Of a stretch of 32,850 nt of DNA, positions 15,272 to 23,752 are shown one piece after another. Position 1 is the stretch's first letter; every line of letters starts with the position of its first letter. The notes beneath the pieces are model-generated. The model had not been told where the DNA came from and did not search any database. It saw only the letters and a program-made list of their open reading frames with translations. Origin of the DNA: a virus. The stretch spans positions 1 through 32,850 of the IMG/VR virus record IMGVR_UViG_3300034980_000210, one strand, 5' to 3'. Position numbers and translations under genes: made by a program.

Positions 15272-17757
15272 CATATCTCCTTTAGAACCGCCAACATTGA
15301 GCAGCGGCAATTGGGATGTATTGGCGGCCCTTGTAGGTCTACATAATCAAAACGAACTGGCGCTCTGCCTTCGACTCGAAGGGTGTCACCGACCTGGAAC
15401 AATGGTTGATTCAGGCTAAGCGTAATATCAGATTCGCCGTTTGTTCCGTCCCCGTACTTGGCGGCGACTGTACGACATAAAGAGCATGCGCCGGGAGCGA
15501 GAAGAAACTTTTTGCCCTCGACTACCCCTGACTGTCTCCACGATTCGAGCGATCCCGCCGTATGTGCGAATGCAGTTTCGGTACGGGCAATGCGTTCGGT
15601 ACGCCATTTGGCTTGAGCAGAGATGTTCTGTATACGCGCCGCGATCTGTGCGATATTTTCGCCAAGATCGAGTGCTGCTATTAGCTCAGAACGAATGGCC
15701 GTCGACAGCGTTTCACTGACATTTCCCCCGATACGCCTTGATGCTGTTTCGACATACTCTTGAGCGTGACGACTTTCGAAGTCGAATGAAAGACCGGCTC
15801 CGATTTCGAGAGCAGCAGCTTCGCCACCCCCCTGTACCGCTTGCGGTAGATATAGTCGGGCAATCTCGCCGAGTTCATCAGGCCATTCCGCCTCGCCATC
15901 CATAATGTCATCTATTGCCATCGTCAAGATTGCGTTGGTGTTGCCACCCAACTCTATTATCCTTTTTTCGATAGCTTCGATGAACGCGCCGATAGTTCTC
16001 ATCAGTGCGGAAGCGAAACCGTCTGCGTTGGCAGCGTCGCGACCACCACTAAAGTTCGGATCAGGATTTTGCGTCGTGTCTTGTTTCATAAAGACGCCGA
16101 ACAGCATGTCTGTATGCGATTCGACCAGCGGCTTGGTTTCGGTTTGCGTGTCTCGAGCATAACCCGCTACCGATAGATCAGCAGTCGTTATATTGGGGTT
16201 ATGCTGCGGCACGATTGCCCGCACGATTTCGACTACCTGGCTCGATGTAAACCCGACGGCCTTTTCCTCGTCAGTATCTTGCTCGCCAGTTGTCTCGTTA
16301 TCTTCCTGCGCGTCTTGACCGGGACTCACTCCAAACCTTCCGAACCCTCCGAACCCTGTCGGCATCGGCGGAGGCTCGCGTAATGCAAACTCAATAGGCG
16401 TAACCCCGTCTGCGACCAGTGGCATATCAGCTTGAGGGTTATCTATTGACGCATCGCCGTCGTCCGCTCTGACTTCGTTTATCGAGTACCCGCTTCGCAA
16501 CTTCGAGTCGCGTTCGAGAATGCGTAGCTGCCTGTCCTCTTGTAACGGGTTATCGAATACTGCAAGAAGCTGGTCCGACCATTCAGGGATGAGCCGCTGG
16601 TTGATCGAATCCTGCATACGCTGTAGTCGGGGCCAGATACCTATGAGCTTGAACTGGTTCATTGCCTCGCGGCTATTCGCTGCCACTCGATCACTCATTA
16701 CGAACGACACCGGAACGTCGAGCGCCGCACATACCTGGTCGCGCTTCGATATCTCTGATTGCGTAAACTCAAGCTCGCGGTTCGTCTGGTTTAGTTTGTC
16801 AATCTGCACGTCACCGTCAACGAGCGCGGCGTGCTCTCGACGGCGGGACAGCCGACCGAATAACGACCTGAACTCTGAGCGAAACGCCCGCTTCTTTTGC
16901 GTGTCGCCCCACCCTTTGCTGTTCTTGATAATCAGATCAGGCGTACCGCCTCGCTCCATTTGGTCTTGCTGCATGACGGCCATCGCATGGTCGGCGTCGA
17001 TCGTTCGCAGCCATGCTTCTAAAGGTCCGAGGCCGCCCCAAGGATCATCTGGATCATTGAGCTTGAGCCACCATACGTCCTCGATATCGAGCCGCTTCGG
17101 TCGTGGTGCTTGCCCGTACTCATAATGGCTAACGAAGTCCGACGGGTGCGGTATGACTTTCATTAGCTGAGGCTGCATGCGCCATAGTTCTGTCGGTGGT
17201 CCGTTCGCATCGCTATAAACCTTCTGTACGAAGAACCGACCAAAGATATCGAGATCGCTAAACAGCGACTCCATAAAGCTGTAACCCTCAGACCATCCGT
17301 TCACATCGTCGAACAGATCGAGCAACGGGTGTTCGATAAGCTCCGTCAGGTTCTCCATTTGCCCCCTCAAGGACTTTTGGAGTTGCGGGCTAATCGGCGT
17401 GTCTGTTCTGCCTCGCAAGTATTCTTTGGTTACGGAATCAATTGCTTTTGTCTGTACGCTCGCAGATCGCCTGACGGCCCCGGTCGTATCCTTGACAAAC
17501 AGTCGCAGGGGTATTGCAGCAGCCACCGACGCCTTGAGCGTCACGCACTTATAAACCCACCGCCCGTATCGTGAAATCAGGTTCTGCCCCGGTACCCTGC
17601 TCATCCCGCCACTATCGCCGCCAAATAGCGCAGAGTATGAGCTTGTGTCGTAGCCCAAGGTGCCTTCGATAGTCGCCGTTGCGTCGTTCAGTCTTTTCGT
17701 TCGCGTAGTCAAATCTGTATCCACATTTCCCGGCGATCTACCGGATCTGTAAACCAT
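15271..17757 (-). CDS. Portal protein fused to a MuF-type head morphogenesis domain
   Basis: 828 residues, about twice a normal portal. Residues about 60-480 are portal-like: RYGRWVYKCVTLKASVAAAI, ELWRMQPQLMKVIPHPSDFV, LKLNDPDDPWGGLGPLEAWL, MERGGTPDLIIK and DVPVSFVMSDRVAANSREA. A linker rich in Asp, Glu and Gly follows. The last 200 residues carry the SPP1 gp7/MuF pattern RTERIARTETAFAHTAGSLE, then a Cys pair (CSLC) and the ending HPNCRCSMLAVL. The portal ring is the DNA gate; MuF proteins enter the head with DNA or aid assembly. The start is ATG 17757 or, less likely, GTG 17724; the gene overlaps the terminase end either way. Confidence 0.92.
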   Translation of the reverse strand: MVYRSGRSPGNVDTDLTTRTKRLNDATATIEGTLGYDTSSYSALFGGDSGGMSRVPGQNLISRYGRWVYKCVTLKASVAAAIPLRLFVKDTTGAVRRSASVQTKAIDSVTKEYLRGRTDTPISPQLQKSLRGQMENLTELIEHPLLDLFDDVNGWSEGYSFMESLFSDLDIFGRFFVQKVYSDANGPPTELWRMQPQLMKVIPHPSDFVSHYEYGQAPRPKRLDIEDVWWLKLNDPDDPWGGLGPLEAWLRTIDADHAMAVMQQDQMERGGTPDLIIKNSKGWGDTQKKRAFRSEFRSLFGRLSRRREHAALVDGDVQIDKLNQTNRELEFTQSEISKRDQVCAALDVPVSFVMSDRVAANSREAMNQFKLIGIWPRLQRMQDSINQRLIPEWSDQLLAVFDNPLQEDRQLRILERDSKLRSGYSINEVRADDGDASIDNPQADMPLVADGVTPIEFALREPPPMPTGFGGFGRFGVSPGQDAQEDNETTGEQDTDEEKAVGFTSSQVVEIVRAIVPQHNPNITTADLSVAGYARDTQTETKPLVESHTDMLFGVFMKQDTTQNPDPNFSGGRDAANADGFASALMRTIGAFIEAIEKRIIELGGNTNAILTMAIDDIMDGEAEWPDELGEIARLYLPQAVQGGGEAAALEIGAGLSFDFESRHAQEYVETASRRIGGNVSETLSTAIRSELIAALDLGENIAQIAARIQNISAQAKWRTERIARTETAFAHTAGSLESWRQSGVVEGKKFLLAPGACSLCRTVAAKYGDGTNGESDITLSLNQPLFQVGDTLRVEGRAPVRFDYVDLQGPPIHPNCRCSMLAVLKEI

Positions 17758-19010
17758 GCGTCGTCGTCGGCATCATCATCTTCTAGCCCACTAATAGTTA
17801 CGGGCTGCGGTGCTGCTACACGATGGCAGTTGACGGCTAGAGCTAATGCACATACGCAATCGTCGAACATGCCGTCGGGTGCCGAATACTGGACCCCGGT
17901 TCGCTTGTAGTAATGTTCAAAGGATTCTAATTCTGAAACGATGACGCCATCTGGAAAGGCTACCTCGCCTCGCTGGATCGCGACCGCTAACCCCTCCATG
18001 AGTTGCTGCTTCGACTTGCTGGTGAAGGTAAAGCCTTCCGCATTCATACACTTGCCCTGGACATGCTCGACGACAGAATCACCGACCCCCGTTGAGTCTA
18101 TATGCGACGGGGTATCCTTTATCATGCCACATATCCGGTGCGTTGTGTTTAGCCAGTTCGATTGCCAACGCTGGAACGCGGCAACCTGACAGTTATCGTT
18201 TACGCCTACGGCGACCGTCCAGTCGTGCGACTTCGCAAGGTCGATCCCCCAGGCAACTACGGGGCCGGGGGCTAGCTGCTGCGTCTTACAGGCGTTGATG
18301 TATTCGAGGCCAAAGGGGTTGCTGTCGTCGTCGTTCGGCACCGCCAGGTAGAGTTCGTTGAATACCGCCTCTGGCAGATTGGCCCTGGCGTCGTCTATTT
18401 CGTCGCGGTCCAATACCTCGGCATCTACAGCATCCCAACACGTCAACTTCGCATAGTGATGGTTCGCCGCACCAGACTCGGCTTTTCTCGCCATGCGATA
18501 CGCCCAGTTCTTGCGCCCCTTTACGTTGCCGATGATCCGAACATGACCCTTCGTCGCGGTCAATGTCGACCGTAATGCCCACCAGGATTCCTCGCGGACG
18601 CGGCTTGCTTCATCGACGACGGCCCCCCATACGTCCTCGCCGTATAGGTTGTCTGACTTCTCACCAGACTTGAACCACAAGCGACCGCCGTTCGAAAACT
18701 GAACGAACATTTCGCCCTTATTCGACGTCCATATACTGCCATCCGGGTCGATGCGCTGGAGCATTCTGGTAATGCGACCATAAGCGATCTGAGCCTGCGG
18801 ATAGACCGGAGCTATCCACCACCAGTTACGCCCGACCTTCCCCCTATTGATTACCTCGTGCAAGATCCAAACGATACAGGCGACAGTCTTGCCGCTCTTG
18901 GTGCTTGCTTCGACGGTCGCATAGCGAGCATCGGTAAAGATTGCGTCGCGCTGCTTTGGGTATAACTTCGGCAGCCTCACAACGATCTCTGGTTTTGCTA
19001 CCGCATCCAT
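17709..19010 (-). CDS. terL: Terminase large subunit
   Basis: 433 residues with both motor and nuclease domains. The ATPase shows a Walker A-type loop ASTKSGKT at 35-42, Walker B VVDEAS with Asp133-Glu134, and a coupling motif IIGNVKG at 159-165. The RNase H-like nuclease carries acidic residues in WGIDLAKS (Asp257), IDSTGVGDS (Asp305, Asp311) and MFDDCV (Asp383, Asp384). It cuts concatemeric DNA and pumps it into proheads through the portal. It follows the TerS-position gene and overlaps the portal gene. Confidence 0.95.
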   Translation of the reverse strand: MDAVAKPEIVVRLPKLYPKQRDAIFTDARYATVEASTKSGKTVACIVWILHEVINRGKVGRNWWWIAPVYPQAQIAYGRITRMLQRIDPDGSIWTSNKGEMFVQFSNGGRLWFKSGEKSDNLYGEDVWGAVVDEASRVREESWWALRSTLTATKGHVRIIGNVKGRKNWAYRMARKAESGAANHHYAKLTCWDAVDAEVLDRDEIDDARANLPEAVFNELYLAVPNDDDSNPFGLEYINACKTQQLAPGPVVAWGIDLAKSHDWTVAVGVNDNCQVAAFQRWQSNWLNTTHRICGMIKDTPSHIDSTGVGDSVVEHVQGKCMNAEGFTFTSKSKQQLMEGLAVAIQRGEVAFPDGVIVSELESFEHYYKRTGVQYSAPDGMFDDCVCALALAVNCHRVAAPQPVTISGLEDDDADDDAWFTDPVDRREMWIQI

Positions 19011-19042
19011 GCGGCTCGCCTTCCGTCTTTAGTCCTGAGCGC

Positions 19043-19366
19043 CTACTCGTCCAGGCTTGCCCGTAGGATAATCGTTTCCTCTGGTAACCCTGCGTCTGCT
19101 CTGGCGTACTTGATATTCATTTGCTCGTCCGACTGGTTCTGTGCTTCCATTGTCGTCAGCGTTCTTATGCAACCATTGACGGCCCGCTGGTCCTGGCTTT
19201 CCAAGGCCCATCGCAGCGCCAGATCGAGCGCTTTCACATATTGCTCTTTTCGTTCTTCGACGCCGGGCCATCTTCGGGCAATTGCCCCTCGTAACTTTGC
19301 ACGGTCAAGGCCGTTTGCCATATCTAGCGACCCGACTCGGGTTCCAATATCACCATTGGGAAGCAT
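19043..19366 (-). CDS. Small protein at the terminase small-subunit position
   Basis: 107 residues from ATG 19366, preceded by GAGAGG at good spacing. An ATG at 19396 would add ten residues and overlap the methyltransferase end. The sequence is mostly helical and charged (GVEERKEQYVKALDLALRWA, then SQDQRAVNGCIRTLTTMEAQN). Size and place directly before the large terminase fit a TerS, which recognises packaging sites. I see no clear helix-turn-helix, so the function rests on position. Confidence 0.6.
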   Translation of the reverse strand: MLPNGDIGTRVGSLDMANGLDRAKLRGAIARRWPGVEERKEQYVKALDLALRWALESQDQRAVNGCIRTLTTMEAQNQSDEQMNIKYARADAGLPEETIILRASLDE

Positions 19367-19383
19367 TGGGTACCTCTCACTCG

Positions 19384-20439
19384 TTACGCGAGCCATTGCT
19401 TATAGATTGCGGTAGATAAAGACCGAACCATGAACGGCGGTACGCTCATGCCAACAAGATAGCAAGCCTTGCGATTCCAAGACTGCCTTTTCTTCTCGCA
19501 GAGTTTGTAGTCATCAGGGAAGGAGCCAAGCCGTAGGAGTTCTTTCCAAGTGAAACGTCTCGGCTCACTACCGTGCAACTGTCCGCCGTAATAGGCAACG
19601 ATGGTCGCAATAGGATCACAGCCTCGGTTCCTCTTGGATGTAAAGAACTGTTTTTTTGGGTGTGCCTCGCTTAGATACTGGCCCGGTTTTACTGCATTCC
19701 AGTATTTGAAGGTGTCGCTCTTATAAGAGAGTTGAGCAGCTTTCAGGTCAACGGTATCGTTGTCGCAATCTCTGCAAGCCGTATCAATAGACACAACTGG
19801 TCGTGATGGTAGGAATACAAGCTTCGGATTGTTTTCGCGAGTGCCTACAAAGAAGATTCGAACCCGCGTCTGCGGGACACCACATGAAGTTGCATCAACT
19901 TTGAAAACCTGTACCGAGTATCCGTACGACTTTGCTTTTTGAACGATTGCTTTCGCGTACCCTTTCGCTTTCCCGATGAGAATACCAGGCACATTCTCAG
20001 CGACGAAAACTCGAGGTCGAATAAGGTCTACCAAATCAAGAAACGAAAAGAACAAATCGTCTAGTCTCTGTGTGGCTTGTCCTTCTCTAAACTTCTTGAG
20101 AGTGCCCCATGTCTTATCTCTTAGGCCGGATATACTAAATGAAGAACATGGCGGCGAGCCGTCAAGTAGATCGAGGTCGCAAAGATATTCTGGTATGCCA
20201 TTTCCCCGCAGGTCGTTGACGAGATCAATAATTGATTGCAACCGATAATGCTTTGGCTTGTGGTTCGCACGATAGACCTCGGCCATTTCAGGGTCGATAT
20301 CGTTCGCGCCAATGACTTCGAATCCGGCGAGCTTGTATCCCATCGAGGAACCTCCTCCACAGGCAAAGGTCGAGAACACCCGACACCCGTTCGGCTGTAT
20401 ACCCTTGAGGTCATTGAGCTTCCAACCGATATCAGTCAT
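19384..20439 (-). CDS. C5-cytosine DNA methyltransferase
   Basis: 351 residues from ATG 20439, which overlaps the ParB-like stop by 8 bases. All the main motifs appear in order: motif I FSTFACGGGSSMGY (about 22-35), GANDIDP (about 44-50), motif IV DGSPPCSSFS with catalytic Cys98, motif VI AENVPG (147-152), motif VIII QTRVRIFFVG (about 200), and motif X GMSVPPFM near the end. It transfers methyl groups to C5 of cytosine in a short target. No restriction enzyme gene is nearby, so it looks like an orphan enzyme that shields phage DNA. The region before motif IX is short, giving few clues to its target. Confidence 0.92.
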   Translation of the reverse strand: MTDIGWKLNDLKGIQPNGCRVFSTFACGGGSSMGYKLAGFEVIGANDIDPEMAEVYRANHKPKHYRLQSIIDLVNDLRGNGIPEYLCDLDLLDGSPPCSSFSISGLRDKTWGTLKKFREGQATQRLDDLFFSFLDLVDLIRPRVFVAENVPGILIGKAKGYAKAIVQKAKSYGYSVQVFKVDATSCGVPQTRVRIFFVGTRENNPKLVFLPSRPVVSIDTACRDCDNDTVDLKAAQLSYKSDTFKYWNAVKPGQYLSEAHPKKQFFTSKRNRGCDPIATIVAYYGGQLHGSEPRRFTWKELLRLGSFPDDYKLCEKKRQSWNRKACYLVGMSVPPFMVRSLSTAIYKQWLA

Positions 20440-21010
20440 CAAACTCAAATCCACACTTCGGGCACTTGTGTTGCCCGTTGAATGCTTCGCAGTCAATCTC
20501 TGATACAGGAGTAGATTGCAATAGCTCGGGGATTAGTGTTTCGATTTCGGAATCCGAGAATGCAATAACTCCACGCAGGTCGCTATCTAGGGAATCAAGA
20601 AGCGACCGCAGTGTCTCATTGTCCCACTCTGCCAACTCTGCTGTCCGGTTATCCGCTATTGCGTAAGCGGTCGCCTCAACGCTGTCCTCGTCTACGACGA
20701 CGGCGGCAAGGTGACTCCAGCCCAACGACCTCGCAGCATCAACTCGCCCATTACCAGCGCGGACGATCATGCCCTCACGCTGAACGACGATGGGAAGTCG
20801 TTGACCCCAACGCTTTAGCGAGCTTGCGATTGCGTCGATGTTGCGGGCGTCGTGCTTCCTGGCGTTCGCCGCATCCTGGTTTATGCTTGAGATGGGAAGT
20901 GCAAGACCGCGTAACGGCTCGGCGATATAGTCGAACCCCCCTCCCCCATTAGGGGAATCGCCGGAAACTTTACTTGGCGTGGCTTTCAAAGATTGCTCAG
21001 CCACTTGCAA
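20432..21010 (-). CDS. ParB-like protein with C-terminal zinc ribbon
   Basis: 192 residues from a probable TTG start at 21010 (GTG at 21004 is an alternative; no ATG fits). The ParB/sulfiredoxin-like domain spans about residues 35-130: LPISSINQDAANARKHDARN, SSLKRWGQRLPIVV, then IVRAGNGRVDAARSLGW, where the Gly-Asn-Gly-Arg stretch is the nucleotide-binding hallmark, and ATAYAIADNRTAELAEWD. The C-terminus KCPKCGFEFDD is a half zinc ribbon. Such proteins commonly travel with phage DNA methyltransferases, and this one overlaps the next gene by 8 bases. A role with the methyltransferase in DNA modification or packaging is inferred. Confidence 0.85.
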   Translation of the reverse strand: MQVAEQSLKATPSKVSGDSPNGGGGFDYIAEPLRGLALPISSINQDAANARKHDARNIDAIASSLKRWGQRLPIVVQREGMIVRAGNGRVDAARSLGWSHLAAVVVDEDSVEATAYAIADNRTAELAEWDNETLRSLLDSLDSDLRGVIAFSDSEIETLIPELLQSTPVSEIDCEAFNGQHKCPKCGFEFDD

Positions 21011-21153
21011 ACCGATCTATTGACATGATAGGCTCCATACTTGACAATGCCAGTACGCGCGAGTACGTCGCTGGACAGATCCGGCCCTAAGAGCGTACAG
21101 CAGTTCCCATACAACTCGAAGGAATGCCGAGATATCGGTTGTGCAATCGTCAT
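20986..21153 (-). CDS. Small hypothetical protein coupled to the ParB-like gene, 55 residues
   Basis: ATG at 21153 overlaps the stop of the preceding beta-rich gene as ATGA (21150-21153), and the frame runs 55 codons to TGA at 20986-20988, overlapping the ParB-like start by 25 bases. The protein begins MTIAQPISRHSFELYGNCC and ends YHVNRSVCKWLSNL, with four Cys residues and no membrane helix. It fills an otherwise empty 140-base gap and continues the chain of overlapping genes, which is the main support. Translation through it could also help initiation of the ParB-like gene from its non-ATG start. Function unknown. Confidence 0.55.
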   Translation of the reverse strand: MTIAQPISRHSFELYGNCCTLLGPDLSSDVLARTGIVKYGAYHVNRSVCKWLSNL

Positions 21154-22064
21154 GCTACAGCCATCGTTGCTCCGGGGTCGAGCAGGATTAGGCCACCTTC
21201 TGCTGCTATAGCTGCTCCGAAAGCGGCGATCCTGTTGCCGGTCGAAAAGTCTGCAACACCGTCGCGATGAACCGTCAGCCCAGTAACGGCCAGTGTGCTG
21301 GACTTATTGTCCTCACCGGCTTCGACTCGGCCATTGGGATATACGGTAAGAGTTCCGGTAGCGCCAGAGGCGTGATGTCTTACCAGCCCTCTACCGACTA
21401 TCTTCACGGTTGTATTCGCTGCGGCCCCGGTCATCGTGACGACGCTATCTTTGCCTGCTACCAGCGTTGCGATATTGCTGGCGCTATTTATCTGCGAAGT
21501 GCCATAGGTTCGAACCGTCGTTACGGTCGCCCCGGCACTGATACTCAGCTTCACAATGCCATTGGTGCGAGGCGTAATATATAGGTTGGTCACAGTACCG
21601 CCCTCGATACTGATTTCGCCTATCGAGTTCAGCACATAGAGGGACGTTATGACGTCACCGCTTGTATTAGCGAACCTTACGCCGCCATTCCTACCGTCGC
21701 AGCCGTCGATATATGCTTCAAGATAACTGCCGCGAAGATTCACGCGCCCGCTGAGCTTCTTTATGCTTAGGTGATCGGCACTAATCCTTAGCGGCGTTGA
21801 CGTTGTACCTATTTCCCCCGTATAACCTTCGCCGATTACGAGCCGCCGCAGTGTTACCGTATTTTGGTCTAGCGCCTCATCAACATCGACTCCGGTTTCT
21901 GAAAAGATAGCAGTGCTGCTCTGGCCTGGGACCGTATTGCTCCAGTTATTACTGTCGGACCAGTCGCCGTCCGTTGATCCGTCCCATACTGAAACAACGG
22001 CACCCGACGCACTGATGGATGTGTCGTTGCGGTTATTGCTAATTGAAAGACCACCAGCGGCCAT
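21150..22064 (-). CDS. Beta-strand-repeat virion protein (paralogue B)
   Basis: 304 residues with GGAGG before the ATG. It shares its layout with the 282-residue protein at 953-1801: VWDGSTDGDWSDSNNWSN near the start (GDW...NW motif), GEGYTGEIGTTSTPLRI, a chain of short Gly/Thr/Val-rich strands suggesting a beta-solenoid, and an ending GGLILLDPGATMAVA. It sits among neck or fibre proteins at the opposite end of the structural module. A role in adhesion or decoration of the virion is likely but not proven. Confidence 0.7.
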   Translation of the reverse strand: MAAGGLSISNNRNDTSISASGAVVSVWDGSTDGDWSDSNNWSNTVPGQSSTAIFSETGVDVDEALDQNTVTLRRLVIGEGYTGEIGTTSTPLRISADHLSIKKLSGRVNLRGSYLEAYIDGCDGRNGGVRFANTSGDVITSLYVLNSIGEISIEGGTVTNLYITPRTNGIVKLSISAGATVTTVRTYGTSQINSASNIATLVAGKDSVVTMTGAAANTTVKIVGRGLVRHHASGATGTLTVYPNGRVEAGEDNKSSTLAVTGLTVHRDGVADFSTGNRIAAFGAAIAAEGGLILLDPGATMAVA

Positions 22065-22961
22065 TTATCCTCCACCGCCGATGACAAGTCCGGTATCACC
22101 GATCCCAGGTGCTTCCGTCATAGTCGAAGTGGTGACGGTAAGCGTAGACCCGACGAAATCTGTAATGGTTACCGATTGACCAGCGAGGTTACCTGTAACC
22201 CATACGATCAGCCGACCGTTCCAATGGTCGTTCGTACTTTCGGTCAGGCTCCATTTGAACGCCGTCGTCGATGGCGTTACACCAGCAACGACAGTAAACG
22301 AAGGCGACGAGATCGCCAGGTTTTTATTGTTGGTGGCTGCTGTTGCGTTACCGTCAATGCCTGCCACGGAACATTTCATAATGTTCATCGTGCTATCAAG
22401 CGAAGCGAACGCGGTTGCAGCATTAGCCGCCGCAGTAGCGTTACTGTTGATGTACGTCGAATTGGCTGCAACTACATTGTTGCTGGTACTGATAGCCGTT
22501 TCGAGGCTATCGACCTTTGTAGTCGAGTCGTTGATTGCTTCAAGCGCGACCTTCGGGAACTTGTTGGTGCTGCTAACTGATACACCGGTTGCGTCGCTTG
22601 CGTATTCCTTGACGTCCGCATAAAGGATATCAGTGCTATACAAGCTGTCCCATGTCTGCCCCTTCATTACCATGAACTGTCGCCAGCACGGCAGGAAAGC
22701 GCTTTCGTCCCTGAACAGAAGGGTAAGCACTCCCGCAGTATTCGTATCGGTACTGGTCAGCGTTATGTTGTACCAGCCGTCGGTGATATGCGAGAACGTC
22801 CGACCGCTTATGTCGATCCTCGCACCGCCCTGGTGCTTGACTATTTCCGCACCATCAAACGCGGCAAGCGCGAGGGACGTTTCGGCAACTGCCGGGTTAT
22901 CTTTATCGACGAACGGGCCGACAAGTACGATGACTTCCGTATCTTTTTTTAGTGCAAGCAT
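22065..22961 (-). CDS. Virion fibre protein with BppU-like N-terminus
   Basis: 298 residues with AAAAGGG upstream. The N-terminal 100 residues (LVGPFVDKDNPAVAETSLAL, then DGWYNITLTSTDTNTAGVLTL and CWRQFMVMKGQTWDSLY) match a widespread phage fibre or neck domain that I recognise by pattern. The middle is a helical Ala/Asn/Thr-rich region compatible with a trimeric coiled coil. The C-terminus NDHWNGRLIVWVTGNLAGQS, then VTITDFVGSTLTV and TEAPGIGDTGLVI, is a second common phage module. It is probably an elongated trimeric fibre. It lies between the LamG-like gene and the beta-repeat paralogue. Confidence 0.75.
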   Translation of the reverse strand: MLALKKDTEVIVLVGPFVDKDNPAVAETSLALAAFDGAEIVKHQGGARIDISGRTFSHITDGWYNITLTSTDTNTAGVLTLLFRDESAFLPCWRQFMVMKGQTWDSLYSTDILYADVKEYASDATGVSVSSTNKFPKVALEAINDSTTKVDSLETAISTSNNVVAANSTYINSNATAAANAATAFASLDSTMNIMKCSVAGIDGNATAATNNKNLAISSPSFTVVAGVTPSTTAFKWSLTESTNDHWNGRLIVWVTGNLAGQSVTITDFVGSTLTVTTSTMTEAPGIGDTGLVIGGGG

Positions 22962-22973
22962 CCATCGACCCTT

Positions 22974-23750
22974 TTAGGTCATCGCCATTTGTTGGAAATA
23001 GTAAGCCGCCTGTCTATTCGGTTTGGGAGATAGCAAAGAGATAGACAGAGGGTGCCGACGAAACAGGGCGAACGGATCGACCGACATCGCAACGACTTCG
23101 GGATCACTTAGATAGCGCTCCCAGACAATCGCTGTATAAATAGGCCCGTTCCACGTTTGAGCGCCAGATCGACCACCTATAGTGATTTCCTGTATCGCGG
23201 GGTTTTGGCTGAAACTGTTATCGCTAGCGACGAGAACACCGTCAACCCATAGGTCTGACAGTTGGCTTCGGTTCTGCCAACGATGTATTGCGACGAAATT
23301 GTCGCCCCTCGGCGCTTCGTCGGTCGAGGCTTGTGGCCGACGCGAATAGTCTCCGAGGTTTTCTAGCTGGTTGCCAGAGGTATAGCGTATGCCGCTAATA
23401 TCTTCTGACGCATCGACGCCCCTAAGAGCCATGCCGACGTCGATCGCCGACGTTGTAGTATTTTGGGCCGCGAGCAACATCGTGTAGTAATTCGTGTTGC
23501 TCAGGTCACGTTCGTAGTCTCGCCCGAAATAGTTCGTATTGTCGCCAATCCATGCGGTACCGAATCGACCTCCACCCCAATTCGGCGCTCCGCCGCCATG
23601 TGGCAGGTGCAGATTGTTACCGCTTACGTCGGTAAGCGATGTCCCCGGATTCCACATTGGATAGGCGCAGAGTAGCCCCTGCGATATCGAGTTCCTGCGG
23701 TTGATCCCCGGAGTCCAGGGTTGCGGTTTTGCAGCTATTGATAACGCCAT
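22974..23750 (-). CDS. LamG/concanavalin-like lectin-fold virion protein
   Basis: 258 residues. It opens with RRNSISQGLLCAYPMWNPGT and TDVSGNNLHL, the standard start of LamG-type jelly-roll domains. It continues with NYYTMLLAAQNT, NFVAIHRWQNRSQLSDLWVD, GVLVASDNSF and ITIGGRSGAQTWNGPIYTAI, and finishes with VWERYLSDPEVVAMSVDPFA, a closing helix and tail typical of phage versions. Such domains usually bind carbohydrates, so a host-surface or environmental glycan is the likely partner. The gene overlaps none of its neighbours and is separated from the next by 12 bases. Confidence 0.85.
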   Translation of the reverse strand: MALSIAAKPQPWTPGINRRNSISQGLLCAYPMWNPGTSLTDVSGNNLHLPHGGGAPNWGGGRFGTAWIGDNTNYFGRDYERDLSNTNYYTMLLAAQNTTTSAIDVGMALRGVDASEDISGIRYTSGNQLENLGDYSRRPQASTDEAPRGDNFVAIHRWQNRSQLSDLWVDGVLVASDNSFSQNPAIQEITIGGRSGAQTWNGPIYTAIVWERYLSDPEVVAMSVDPFALFRRHPLSISLLSPKPNRQAAYYFQQMAMT

Positions 23751-23752
23751 AC

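Noticed and set aside
21020-21046. Two TTGACA boxes on the plus strand near the ParB-like gene
   Set aside because: Neither has a -10 element at a suitable distance, and they would drive transcription against the late operon.
22940-22950. A7 slippery run in the fibre gene near its start
   Set aside because: It would need a second open frame to be useful, and none continues from either shift.
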